NCBI GenBank assembly: GCA_019237355.1
Contig: JAFAHH010000283.1
Span: 1 to 6,770 of the forward strand
Reading direction: 5' to 3'
Length of the DNA: 6,770 nt
Source: Acetobacteraceae bacterium
GTDB lineage: Bacteria > Pseudomonadota > Alphaproteobacteria > Acetobacterales > Acetobacteraceae
Part shown: in pieces, positions 1 to 6,710 of the stretch
How positions within the stretch are numbered: position 1 is the first letter of the stretch
Layout of the letters: every line of letters begins with the position of its first letter
The notes under the pieces: generated by a model
The model's input: only the letters and a program-made list of their open reading frames with translations
Databases searched by the model: none
What the model was told of the DNA's origin: nothing
Position numbers and translations under genes: made by a program

Positions 1-72
1 TCAATCGATTGAGCCAAGGCCGCGGAATTCGAAACCGCTACGGTCGCGAAGAATGCAACAGCACATTGCGTG

Positions 73-1068
73 TCAGGGTCTGTACCCGCTCCGTTGTCTG
101 GCGATACAACGAAGGCCGACATGGCTCGTGGAGGTATCGATTGGCTGCGGGTGACGCGCGGCCGGCCGATACCGACGACAGTAGTTCGGGGCGCACAAAT
201 GCGAGCCGCCCTTGAGCGCCTTTCGCGGAATACGAACCTCGGGCTGCGCGGGATCGTAGCTACCGCCCTCGGGAGCACCGAGTGGGTTCAACGGAACGCA
301 GCACGATTTGGCCACATCAACATCGTGGCCCGCCGCAAACCAATCGGCAGTCCATTCCCACACATTTCCAATCATGTCATACAGACCGTAGCCGTTCGGC
401 GGAAACGCCGTCACCGGTGAGGTGCGTTCGTAGCCATCCGTGGCGAGGTTCTCGTGCGGGAAATTGCCTTGCCACGTGTTCGCCAGGTGCCTGCCACCAG
501 GCGTAAGGTCCTCGCCCCAGGCAAACTCCGCTGCCTCCAGTCCACCTCGCGCCGCAAATTCCCATTCCGCTTCGCTCGGAAGCGCTTTGCCGGCCCACTC
601 TGCATATGCGAGCGCGTCCCGGTAGGCGATATGTACAACCGGGTGATCGGCAATCCCCGCGATCGAGCTGCGCGGCCCATAGGGGCGCCGCCAATTCGCA
701 CCAAACTTAAACTGCCACCACTGCTCCCATCGACTCAAATCGACCGCATGCTTTGGCGGCGTAAACACCAGCGAGCCGGCGCGAAGCATATGCGGCAGCG
801 CGCCAGGATAATCCCTTGCTCGCGGCGGGACCTCAGCAAAGGTCACATAGCCCGTAGCGCGGACAAACTTGTGAAAATCGCTGTTAGTAACGGGCGTGCG
901 GTCGATCCAGAATCCGTCAACTCTCACCTCATGGGCGGGCGCCTCTTCGGCGTAATGCCGATCCGAACCCATGCGGAAAATGCCGCCCGAAATCCACACC
1001 ATGTTCGCAGGAGCAGATTCCGCGATAGGTCCGTCCGAGCTCCCGCCCTCTATAAGAGACTCAGCCAT
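73..1068 (-). CDS. Formylglycine-generating enzyme (sulfatase-activating, SUMF1/FGE family)
   Basis: This enzyme oxidises the cysteine of the C-x-P-x-R motif in type I sulfatases to C-alpha-formylglycine, the catalytic aldehyde. With the start at 1068 the protein has 331 residues, normal for a bacterial FGE. Family blocks are visible in order: VWISGGIFRMGS near residues 24-35, LPSEAEWEFAARGG near 164-176, GNVWEWTADW near 234-243, and the C-terminal KGGSHLCAPNYCRRYRPAAR block. The last block holds Cys292 and Cys297, the pair matching the redox-active cysteines of true FGEs, so this is not merely a generic member of the fold. The frame is open further upstream to 1185, but that would overlap the sulfatase end by 71 bases. 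The ATG at 1068 is preceded by a GGAAAG-type ribosome site and starts 46 bases after the sulfatase stop. No signal peptide is seen, so a cytoplasmic location is inferred. Its partner is almost certainly the upstream sulfatase. Confidence 0.93.
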   Translation of the reverse strand: MAESLIEGGSSDGPIAESAPANMVWISGGIFRMGSDRHYAEEAPAHEVRVDGFWIDRTPVTNSDFHKFVRATGYVTFAEVPPRARDYPGALPHMLRAGSLVFTPPKHAVDLSRWEQWWQFKFGANWRRPYGPRSSIAGIADHPVVHIAYRDALAYAEWAGKALPSEAEWEFAARGGLEAAEFAWGEDLTPGGRHLANTWQGNFPHENLATDGYERTSPVTAFPPNGYGLYDMIGNVWEWTADWFAAGHDVDVAKSCCVPLNPLGAPEGGSYDPAQPEVRIPRKALKGGSHLCAPNYCRRYRPAARHPQPIDTSTSHVGLRCIARQRSGYRP

Positions 1069-1071
1069 GAT

Positions 1072-1077
1072 CTTTCC
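1072..1077 (-). promoter_or_regulatory. Ribosome binding site of the FGE gene
   Basis: Minus-strand GGAAAG lies just before the ATG at 1068. It decides between this start and upstream in-frame ATGs that would overlap the sulfatase coding region. Confidence 0.55.
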
Positions 1078-1114
1078 GCATCGCCCTGCTCGCGCCACTC
1101 CCAATACCGGTCGA

Positions 1115-3493
1115 CTACTGTCGTCCCATGGCGATGCGGATCGCATCCTCCGGCGAGACAAGGTGATCCAAGCTCTCGGCTGCATCCGCTAGGGCGAGCT
1201 GCACCCCCTTGACCCGTCCGTTAAACGCATTGCCGCGCGAGCCATAGTCAGGAGACACAGGAGCGCCGCTATCCTCGCCAACATCGCAGCCGTCGTCAGC
1301 CGAGAAGACCATCGCCTGCGTCATTGGAATGGCGCCTTCACCGACCTTTTTGCCGTCCACATAGAGCGTTACCTGGCCGCCCTTGCCGAGGCCGCCGCCA
1401 GCATAAGCAAATTCCATGCGCACTTGGTGCTGGCCCGCTGGCAGAACACTTCCGGCCTCAACGTAAAAGTGGTGCACCCCGGCCAAGTTATAGCAATATT
1501 TGAGCTTGCCGCCTTTGACATAGAGACTCCAGCCGCCGATGTTGGCGCCCTGGGCAATAATCACGCCCTCTGCGCCCAACTCTGGAACCTCAATCTCTGC
1601 GGTGACGGAGTGCGACTTGTTTTTGATATTTAGGACGCAGTTCTCCGACAAACGCCCCATGCCGCTGAAAAGCAACTGGGTATTCCCTTTGATCAGCACC
1701 GGCCGGCCGGCGGTGTCCGGATTGAACTTTTCGGCAGTCCGGTCGTCGATGGGGAGTACGTTGTAGCGTGTCGCCTCGATCAGCCAGAGCCGCTGCAGCT
1801 CTTGCAGCTTCTGGGGCATCTCCTTGGCAAGATTTTTGGCCTGGCTCCAATCCTTATTAGTGTCGTAAAGTTCCCAAACGTCGTCGTCGAGGGGTACGGT
1901 TTTCCGGCCGACAATCTCCCACGGCGTTCCATGCTTCGTCACCGCCGTCCAGCCCGTGTGATAGATGCCGCGGTTTCCGAACATTTCAAAATACTGCGTC
2001 TCATGCCGCTCCGGGGCCTGGGCGTCATCGAACGAGTACAACATGCTCCCACCCTCGATCGGTCGCTGCTGTATGCCGTTGACTGACACAGGCTCGGGCA
2101 ACCCAGCAGCTTCGAGAATTGTGGGCGCCACATCGATAACATGGTGGAACTGCGAGCGAATTTCGCCTTTGACCTTGATGCCGTTCGGCCAATGCACAAT
2201 GGCGCCACAGCGGGTCCCACCCCAATGCGAGGCTACCTGCTTGGTCCACTGGTAAGGGGTGTTCATCGCATGCGCCCAGCCGACGGCGTAGTGGTTGTAC
2301 GACTCCGGCCCACCAAGCTTCTCGTACCGCTCCATGAGAAATTCCGGGGTCTCTAGCGCAGCCAGGCCGTTGAAGTTGGCCATCTCGTTGTAAGCACCGT
2401 TAAACGTCCCCTCCGCTGAGGCGCCGTTGTCGCCAATCATGTAGTAGACGAGCGTGTCGTCGAGAATGTTGAGCTTCTGCAGCGTCTCGAGCAGCCGTCC
2501 GATGTGGTGGTCGGTGTACTCCAGAAACCCTGCATACACCTCCATTTGGCGGCGCAGGATCGGTTTCAGCGCTTCCGGCATGTCATCCCACGCCGGGATC
2601 TCAGCGTGGCGTGCGGTAAGCTGGCAATCTTCAGGGATCACGCCCAGCTTTTTCTGTCGCGCAATGGTCTGCTCGCGTAGCTTGTCCCAACCCTGGTCGA
2701 ACTTGCCCTTGTATTTGTCGGCCCAATCCTTCGGCACATGGTGAGGCGCGTGAGTAGCCCCCGGCGCGAAATAGGCGAAGAACGGTTTGTCCGGTGCTAG
2801 CGCCTTTTGCTGCGCGATCCAGGCCATCGCTTTGTCAGTCATGTCCTCCATGAGGTGATAACCTTCTTCGGGCGTCTTTTTCGGTTCGACCGGCGTGGTG
2901 CCCTCGTACAGGGTGGGATACCATTGGTTCGCTTCGCCGCCGATGAAACCATAGAAATACTCAAACCCACCGCCCCCGGTAGGCCATGCGTCGAACGGTC
3001 CGACCGGGCTCGTCTCCCACACCGGCACTTCGTGGCATTTGCCAAACTGCGCGGTTGAGTAGCCGTTGAGCTTCAGGGTTCGCGCCACAGGCGAAATAGT
3101 ATTGGGTAGCACTGAGTTATAACCCGGCGCTCCGGTAGCGACTTCGGTAATGCCGCCCATGCCGCAGGAGTGGTGATTTCGCCCGGTCAGCAACGCCGCC
3201 CGCGTCGGCGAGCAGAGTGCAGTATTGTGGAAGCGGTTGTACTTCAGGCCACCTGCGGCCAGCTTTTCAGCAGTTGGCGTCTGACACGGGCCACCGAAGG
3301 CGCTCGAGGAACCAAACCCAGCGTCGTCGATCAGGATGAGCAGCACGTTGGGTGCGCCCTTCGGGGGGCGCAATTGCTCGATTGGCGGAAATCTCGTGTC
3401 CGGGTCCCTCGCGTCATACGTGACCAGGCCGGTCCGCTCAGAACTGGGGATCGGGAGATGTGAACGATGCTTCTTGTCTTCGCTGCTCATCAT
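1115..3493 (-). CDS. Type I (formylglycine-dependent) arylsulfatase, 792 aa, with C-terminal accessory domain
   Basis: Predicted to hydrolyse sulfate esters, releasing sulfate. The sulfatase domain spans roughly residues 47-465. The motif CSPTRAALLTGR begins at Cys94, the residue to be converted to formylglycine, with Arg98 following. Other active-site candidates are Asp56/Asp57 (LIDDAGF), Lys152 and His154 (FGKCHE), His248 (GATHAPH), Asp355/Asn356 (GDNG) and Lys418 (WTKQ), matching the metal- and sulfate-binding set known from Pseudomonas AtsA. Residues from about 600 to 770 form an extra beta-rich region (for example GGWSLYVKGGKLKYCYN and GQVTLYVDGKKVGEG) that resembles a concanavalin A-like/jelly-roll module; long arylsulfatases of about 790 residues with such tails are known, including in mycobacteria. 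The N-terminus is hydrophilic, with no signal peptide, so a cytoplasmic enzyme acting on imported esters is inferred. The first of two adjacent ATGs is favoured by an AAGGA site seven bases upstream. The substrate cannot be deduced. Confidence 0.95.
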   Translation of the reverse strand: MMSSEDKKHRSHLPIPSSERTGLVTYDARDPDTRFPPIEQLRPPKGAPNVLLILIDDAGFGSSSAFGGPCQTPTAEKLAAGGLKYNRFHNTALCSPTRAALLTGRNHHSCGMGGITEVATGAPGYNSVLPNTISPVARTLKLNGYSTAQFGKCHEVPVWETSPVGPFDAWPTGGGGFEYFYGFIGGEANQWYPTLYEGTTPVEPKKTPEEGYHLMEDMTDKAMAWIAQQKALAPDKPFFAYFAPGATHAPHHVPKDWADKYKGKFDQGWDKLREQTIARQKKLGVIPEDCQLTARHAEIPAWDDMPEALKPILRRQMEVYAGFLEYTDHHIGRLLETLQKLNILDDTLVYYMIGDNGASAEGTFNGAYNEMANFNGLAALETPEFLMERYEKLGGPESYNHYAVGWAHAMNTPYQWTKQVASHWGGTRCGAIVHWPNGIKVKGEIRSQFHHVIDVAPTILEAAGLPEPVSVNGIQQRPIEGGSMLYSFDDAQAPERHETQYFEMFGNRGIYHTGWTAVTKHGTPWEIVGRKTVPLDDDVWELYDTNKDWSQAKNLAKEMPQKLQELQRLWLIEATRYNVLPIDDRTAEKFNPDTAGRPVLIKGNTQLLFSGMGRLSENCVLNIKNKSHSVTAEIEVPELGAEGVIIAQGANIGGWSLYVKGGKLKYCYNLAGVHHFYVEAGSVLPAGQHQVRMEFAYAGGGLGKGGQVTLYVDGKKVGEGAIPMTQAMVFSADDGCDVGEDSGAPVSPDYGSRGNAFNGRVKGVQLALADAAESLDHLVSPEDAIRIAMGRQ

Positions 3494-3500
3494 CTGATTG

Positions 3501-3505
3501 TCCTT
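3501..3505 (-). promoter_or_regulatory. Ribosome binding site of the arylsulfatase
   Basis: On the minus strand the sequence reads AAGGA, then seven bases, then ATGATG. The spacing favours the first ATG (3493) over the second (3490). It is the best Shine-Dalgarno match in the minus-strand cluster. Confidence 0.75.
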
Positions 3506-3561
3506 TTTCGCAGTGGATAGAGGAGTGGATGCATCGCCCCAAACTCAACCATTCGCTCGTA

Positions 3562-4045
3562 CTATTTCATCGAGACCACAACGGCATCGCCGCCGAGGCT
3601 CAGCATCAGTCCCTCGCGTTTGGCCTTGAGGTGCATGATAACGCCGGCCTCGTTTTGCAGCCACAGATCGCCCCGCTCTTAGTGCCGAAGACATAGCCAT
3701 AGCGGCCCTGCGCGTAGGCTCCCGGGAACTGCGAGATGTTGTTGAGTTTGTACACCTCGCCTGTTGCGTCGATCGTGGAAGCGCCAATCCCGCCGATACC
3801 AAGGCCCCGCCGTTGAAGTTATAGGTGCGGCCTCGGTAGAACAGCGTCCCAGTACCTCCGCCGCCACTCCCGATAAACGCGGCCTGCACTTGGTGCATAT
3901 CCACCGTGCCGTCAGGGGTGAGCCCCGCCACCGCCTCCGGGCCAATCTTTACGGACGACGAGCACGCCGCGACTGATAGCAGCGCCGCTGTCATCAAACA
4001 CCACCGCCTACTTTGCCGAGATTTCCTCGTACCCCCCCGAGACAC
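3562..4045 (-). pseudogene. Small predicted lipoprotein, interrupted by two apparent 1-base deletions
   Basis: I do not recognise a named family. The N-terminal frame gives a basic stretch (RKSRQSRRW), a short hydrophobic core and the lipobox SVAAC followed by SSS, so an outer-membrane or periplasmic lipoprotein is inferred. It continues through VDMHQVQAAFIG and TLFYRGRTYNFN. The frame is then lost at the four-C run 3805-3808. One added base restores GLGIGGIGASTIDATGEVY and onwards through SQFPGAYAQGRYGYVFG. A second loss occurs at the four-C run 3671-3674; one added base there restores GGDLWLQNEAGVIMHLKAKR and a C-terminus ending VVVSMK with TAG at 3562-3564. Repaired, it would be about 161 residues from the GTG at 4045, or 144 from the ATG at 3994. 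The GTG is preferred because it supplies the charged n-region. A third start, ATG 4071, would need another base at the seven-C run 4032-4038. It could be a true pseudogene, or an intact gene with homopolymer sequencing errors. The stop lies 68 bases before the sulfatase start. Confidence 0.68.
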
Positions 4046-4091
4046 TCTGACTCGTTTGACGGCGAGCTCATCCCGCGTGCCCGCGTGATTG

Positions 4092-4377
4092 TTAGGGTGC
4101 CGGGACGACCTTGTAGTAGATGCCGTTCGAGCCGTAAGCAGGCGCAAGCCACATACCGCCACACTGATAGGCATGCGGAATAAGCCGATACACGCAGCCA
4201 GTCGGTAGAGCCGCGTACGCCGCCGGCGGTGGCGCACTCGCAGCATAGGCGGCGCTGGTAGCGGCGGCGCCTACCGCCAACCCCGGCCGCTGCGCCCACA
4301 GCAGCCCCGGCCACCACGCCCCACCCACCGCTACCGCAATTGTAGCAGCCACCGCCGTAATAATTCGCCGTTTTCAT
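4092..4377 (-). pseudogene. Small glycine/alanine-rich exported protein with frameshift(s) near its N-terminus
   Basis: The C-terminal half is convincing: an Ala/Pro-rich linker (YAASAPPPAAYAALP), then a conserved-looking module with two cysteines, GCVYRLIPHAYQCGGMWLAP, ending YYKVVPAP with TAA at 4092-4094. Similar small secreted proteins of unknown role occur in Rhizobiales (recalled, not searched). The ATG at 4377 opens ATGAAAACGG. As written it runs out of frame, but with three rather than four A it reads MKRRIITAVAATIAVAVG, a typical signal peptide in frame with the C-terminal half; the repaired length would be 94 residues. Between about 4270 and 4322 a different frame gives the glycine-zipper-like VVAGAAVGAAAGVGG. 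This suggests a further compensating pair of indels, one at the four-C run 4319-4322. An uninterrupted alternative starts at GTG 4352 (86 residues), but it lacks the basic n-region. No strong ribosome site is seen. The gene heads the minus-strand cluster. Confidence 0.55.
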
Positions 4378-4714
4378 TAAGTATTCAGCGCCTGTGGGCA
4401 ACCGCCAGGCCAGCTAGGGCCGCCAAAGCGATCAATGGTCGCGGGCGCATGCCATTCATCACAGACCCGCTCTCGATTGCGTTGCGGAAGCTTTCAGCAT
4501 AGCCGCCTTTCCCCCGCAGCTTCGGCGAGCTGCGCAGAACTGCGGACTCGCCTCTGCTGGTTGGCTCGCAAGCCGCATCTATGTCTGCCGTCGGACGGCA
4601 TGGTCCTACGGAACGAGCCGCTTGGCTATGCAAATTCGGCATTGTTGGCAGTCCGGCGCTGATGAAGGCGAAAATGCATAGCGCGGCTTCCGTAAACGGG
4701 GGACCGTAGCCTCC
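4378..4714. other. Divergent intergenic region between the sulfatase cluster and the AraC-family gene
   Basis: About 337 bases with no convincing gene; it should contain the promoters for both directions. I could not pick a convincing -35/-10 pair on either strand. It holds a perfect odd palindrome at 4586-4600. A short minus-strand frame from ATG 4450 to TGA 4385 encodes a hydrophobic 21-residue peptide (MRPRPLIALAALAGLAVAHRR). It could be a leader peptide or the remnant of a signal peptide, but nothing else supports it. Confidence 0.5.
4586..4600. promoter_or_regulatory. Perfect odd palindrome TGCCGTC-G-GACGGCA, candidate operator
   Basis: Seven-base arms are exactly complementary around a central G. 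The site sits 114 bases before the AraC-family start at 4715 and about 210 bases before the first gene of the opposite cluster, a sensible place for a shared operator. As RNA it could form a six-pair hairpin with a three-base loop, but no T run follows, so a terminator is unlikely. AraC-family proteins usually bind direct rather than inverted repeats, so the binder could be another regulator, or the palindrome could be chance. Confidence 0.3.
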
Positions 4715-5767
4715 TTGCAATCGGCCAAACGTCTGGCCGCAGTGCCCGCAGGACAGATGCTGACGGTCACCAGAGGTTTGTTTACCGAGCCGAACGACTA
4801 TGGGGCAGGCTTCGACGAAGGCGAAGCGGCTCTCGTCGTCAATGTATCGGCCCGCTTCCGTGCTTCATGCGACCGCATTGAAATCGAGAGGCTCCGGATC
4901 ATCATCGGCGAGGAAAAGGCCGCGCGGGCCGCCTATGTCAGGCTCGGCGCGAACGATGCGTTAGTTACATTCCCCCTGGCTAAAAGCTCGACACTGATTG
5001 TGCGTGGGGAAGTTGTTAGCTACGGCGAACTCATCTGGCACAACCCGGGCGATCGCTTCCATGAGTGGATTAGCAGGCCCGCCAAATGGGTCCGCATTCG
5101 TCTAACCACCGCCGCGCTGTCGGAGGCAGCCAGGGACCTGGAGTTGCCCGCGCCTCTTGCGCTTCGACCACGGCACGTGATCGTGCCAGAGCCCACGCGC
5201 AGAGAAGCGCTCCTGACCGCTGTCAACGATGTCGCGCAGCTAGCGCGTTTGCGTCATGACAACGGCCCGCCATTGGATTTCGTCCGTTCGATCGAGCCGG
5301 CGCTGCTGCAAAGTCTTGTTTACGCCCTCGCGGACCCGACCCGATCGCCTCAAAATAGCAGCAGCCACCGCTACAACGAGATTATGCTTCGACTCGAAGA
5401 CCTCGTGTCGTCGCGTTTGCAGCAACCATTACAACTTCCGCAAATCGCCGCCGCGCTGCAAATCTCAGAGCGAACGTTGAGAACCTGCTGCGAAGAGCAT
5501 CTCGGCATGGGAATCCATCGCTATCTGCAGCTCCGGCGACTGATGATGGTCCGGCACCACCTGTCACGGTCTGGACCTGGTACGACGACCGTTGCCGCCG
5601 TGGCGCGTCGGTATGGTTTTGCGGAGCTCGGACGCTTTGCGGCGACGTACCAGCACGCTTTTGGCGAGCTACCGTCCACCACCCTGGCCCGATTGCCTCA
5701 ATCACCGAATTCATCGCCCCGGGAGAACGGCAGGACTAGGACTGGTCAGACCGGGCAGGTAATATAA
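4715..5767 (+). CDS. AraC/XylS-family transcriptional regulator
   Basis: A cytoplasmic DNA-binding regulator of 350 residues if it starts at the TTG at 4715. The C-terminal AraC domain, about residues 222-327, has two helix-turn-helix units. The first is LQLPQIAAALQISERTLRTC (about 239-258), continuing into GMGIHRYLQLRRL. The second is TVAAVARRYGFAELGRFAAT (about 292-311), followed by FGELPSTTL, the usual closing motif. The N-terminal 200 residues resemble the sensing half of the family (VRGEVVSYGELIWHNPGDRF), so an effector-binding role is inferred; the effector is unknown. The start is uncertain: TTG 4715, GTG 4742 and ATG 4757 are all in frame. A GGGGGA stretch lies about 11 bases before the TTG, while the GGA before the ATG is only three bases away. 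The last 20 or so residues form a polar tail outside the domain. It is transcribed divergently from the sulfatase cluster, the typical position of a local activator. Confidence 0.9.
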   Translation: MQSAKRLAAVPAGQMLTVTRGLFTEPNDYGAGFDEGEAALVVNVSARFRASCDRIEIERLRIIIGEEKAARAAYVRLGANDALVTFPLAKSSTLIVRGEVVSYGELIWHNPGDRFHEWISRPAKWVRIRLTTAALSEAARDLELPAPLALRPRHVIVPEPTRREALLTAVNDVAQLARLRHDNGPPLDFVRSIEPALLQSLVYALADPTRSPQNSSSHRYNEIMLRLEDLVSSRLQQPLQLPQIAAALQISERTLRTCCEEHLGMGIHRYLQLRRLMMVRHHLSRSGPGTTTVAAVARRYGFAELGRFAATYQHAFGELPSTTLARLPQSPNSSPRENGRTRTGQTGQVI

Positions 5768-6139
5768 CCCGTTTGCGATCCCCTGAAAGTTCACTTGAGG
5801 GTGGTTCTGATTGAGTGCAGCGCCGGTTCTGCATAGCTCTACCGCGCCCCGGGTCCGAGAGTACACGAACCGATACCGCCTATGGGGAGCTACCGTGGAG
5901 CGCCGCGCTTTTTTCGACCTACTTCTCGCATCATTGTCAGATGCTCGCGCCAGCCGTTGAGAGTGCCTTCAATTTGGCGGTGGCGCCGCGCGCCAGTGGG
6001 TCCCATCTGACGACGCTTCCGCCAGACCAACACATCTGCCGAACTTGCATAGACGGCGCGCCGGGCCAAGAACATGGTAGCCGTGGATGACCCGCATCAT
6101 TCCGCGTCGCCATCGCTCACGACAAGGGGAGTCATTACG
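5768..6139. other. Intergenic stretch between the AraC-family gene and the OmpA-type lipoprotein gene
   Basis: About 372 bases without a gene I can support. Just after the AraC-family stop, 5781-5801 holds an imperfect inverted repeat (CCCT and AAGT arms against ACTT and AGGG). It could be a weak hairpin, but no T run follows. Short open frames on both strands here have no recognisable motif, signal peptide or good ribosome site. The OmpA-type promoter should lie in the right half, but I see no clear consensus. Confidence 0.5.
6124..6131 (+). promoter_or_regulatory. Ribosome binding site deciding the start of the OmpA-type lipoprotein
   Basis: AAGGGGAG lies eight bases before the GTG at 6140. 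The longer frame beginning at 6074 would put 22 hydrophilic residues before the signal peptide, so this site and the lipoprotein signal together select the GTG. Confidence 0.75.
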
Positions 6140-6682
6140 GTGACGAGTCTAACCAGGTACCGCCTGATTGCCGGATCGCTGCTCTCGGCCGTGTTCTTGT
6201 CCGGATGCGTCTGGAGAAGCGACTACGACGCCCTTAAGCAGCAAAATGATCAGCTTCAGCAGCAAGTAGACGCTCAGGCGGCGCAGATCGCCCGGTTACA
6301 GGGCGCGATCAAGTACACGGTCAACAGCGACCTACTGTTCGAGTCGGGAAGCTGGAAGATGAAGCCCCAGGGAGAGAAGATCATTGCTAGCTTCACGCAG
6401 AAGCTGGCGCCAACGCAGCAGAATAAGATCATCGTCAAGGGCTACACCGACAACCAACCGATCGGGCCGGAACTGCAGCGGCAAGGGGTCACCTCCAACC
6501 AGGAGCTGTCGCAGAAACGCGCTGAGGCGGTAATGCAGTTCCTCATCTCGCAAGGTGTGAAGCCGGAGAATATCTCGGCACAAGGGTTTGGCGATGCTGA
6601 GCCGGTCGCCCCGAACGACACGCCACAGGGCCGCGCGCAAAATCGGCGCGTCGAACTAAGCCTGGGTGGCCCGACCAGTTAA
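6140..6682 (+). CDS. OmpA-domain (peptidoglycan-associated) lipoprotein
   Basis: A 180-residue protein predicted to be lipid-anchored in the outer membrane and to bind peptidoglycan. The N-terminus MTSLTRYRLIAGSLLSAVFL is followed by the lipobox LSGC, with Cys23 as the acylation site. Residues about 29-56 (ALKQQNDQLQQQVDAQAAQI) form a short coiled coil, suggesting oligomerisation or a spacer. The OmpA-C domain covers about 60-175, with LLFESGSWKMKPQG, then GYTDNQPIG containing Asp104, then NQELSQKRAEAVMQFL containing Arg127, and finally the closing GRAQNRRVEL. Asp104 and Arg127 correspond to the family's pair that contacts the diaminopimelate of peptidoglycan. There is no beta-barrel domain, so it resembles Pal or YiaD-type lipoproteins rather than OmpA itself. 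It lacks the neighbouring tol genes, so I do not call it pal. The start is GTG. It appears monocistronic and points towards the minus-strand frame at the right edge. Confidence 0.9.
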   Translation: MTSLTRYRLIAGSLLSAVFLSGCVWRSDYDALKQQNDQLQQQVDAQAAQIARLQGAIKYTVNSDLLFESGSWKMKPQGEKIIASFTQKLAPTQQNKIIVKGYTDNQPIGPELQRQGVTSNQELSQKRAEAVMQFLISQGVKPENISAQGFGDAEPVAPNDTPQGRAQNRRVELSLGGPTS

Positions 6683-6710
6683 GCTCTGGGTCGCCATTGG
6701 CAGCCGCGCT

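Noticed and set aside
454..1212. Open plus-strand frame of 252 codons across the FGE gene
   Set aside because: It is antisense to a strongly supported FGE, is rich in Arg/Pro/Ser in an unstructured way, and shows no motif; it is a by-product of GC-rich codon bias.
2807..3463. Several plus-strand frames opposite the sulfatase N-terminal half
   Set aside because: All are antisense to conserved sulfatase motifs and carry no independent coding evidence.
3994..4401. Minus-strand 135-codon frame (MPTGAEYLMKTANYYGGG...) whose TGA overlaps an ATG of the lipoprotein frame as TGATG
   Set aside because: It mixes fragments of two frames of the small glycine-rich gene and runs through its conserved C-terminal region in the wrong frame, so the apparent translational coupling is probably accidental.
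4385..4720. Minus-strand frame of 111 codons filling the divergent region
   Set aside because: It has no domain-like content and would occupy the expected promoter region; only its last 21 codons look signal-peptide-like, and they are noted separately.
5781..5801. Inverted repeat after the AraC-family stop as a terminator
   Set aside because: The stem is short and interrupted and no T run follows, so intrinsic termination is not supported.
5890..6075. Minus-strand 61-codon frame rich in Arg and Lys
   Set aside because: It begins with ATG but has no clear ribosome site or recognisable domain; its high Arg content fits an antisense reading of non-coding GC-rich DNA.
5815..6090. Plus-strand frame of 91 codons before the OmpA-type gene
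   Set aside because: It has a TTG start with no ribosome site and no recognisable motif or signal; its end overlaps the over-extended OmpA-type frame.
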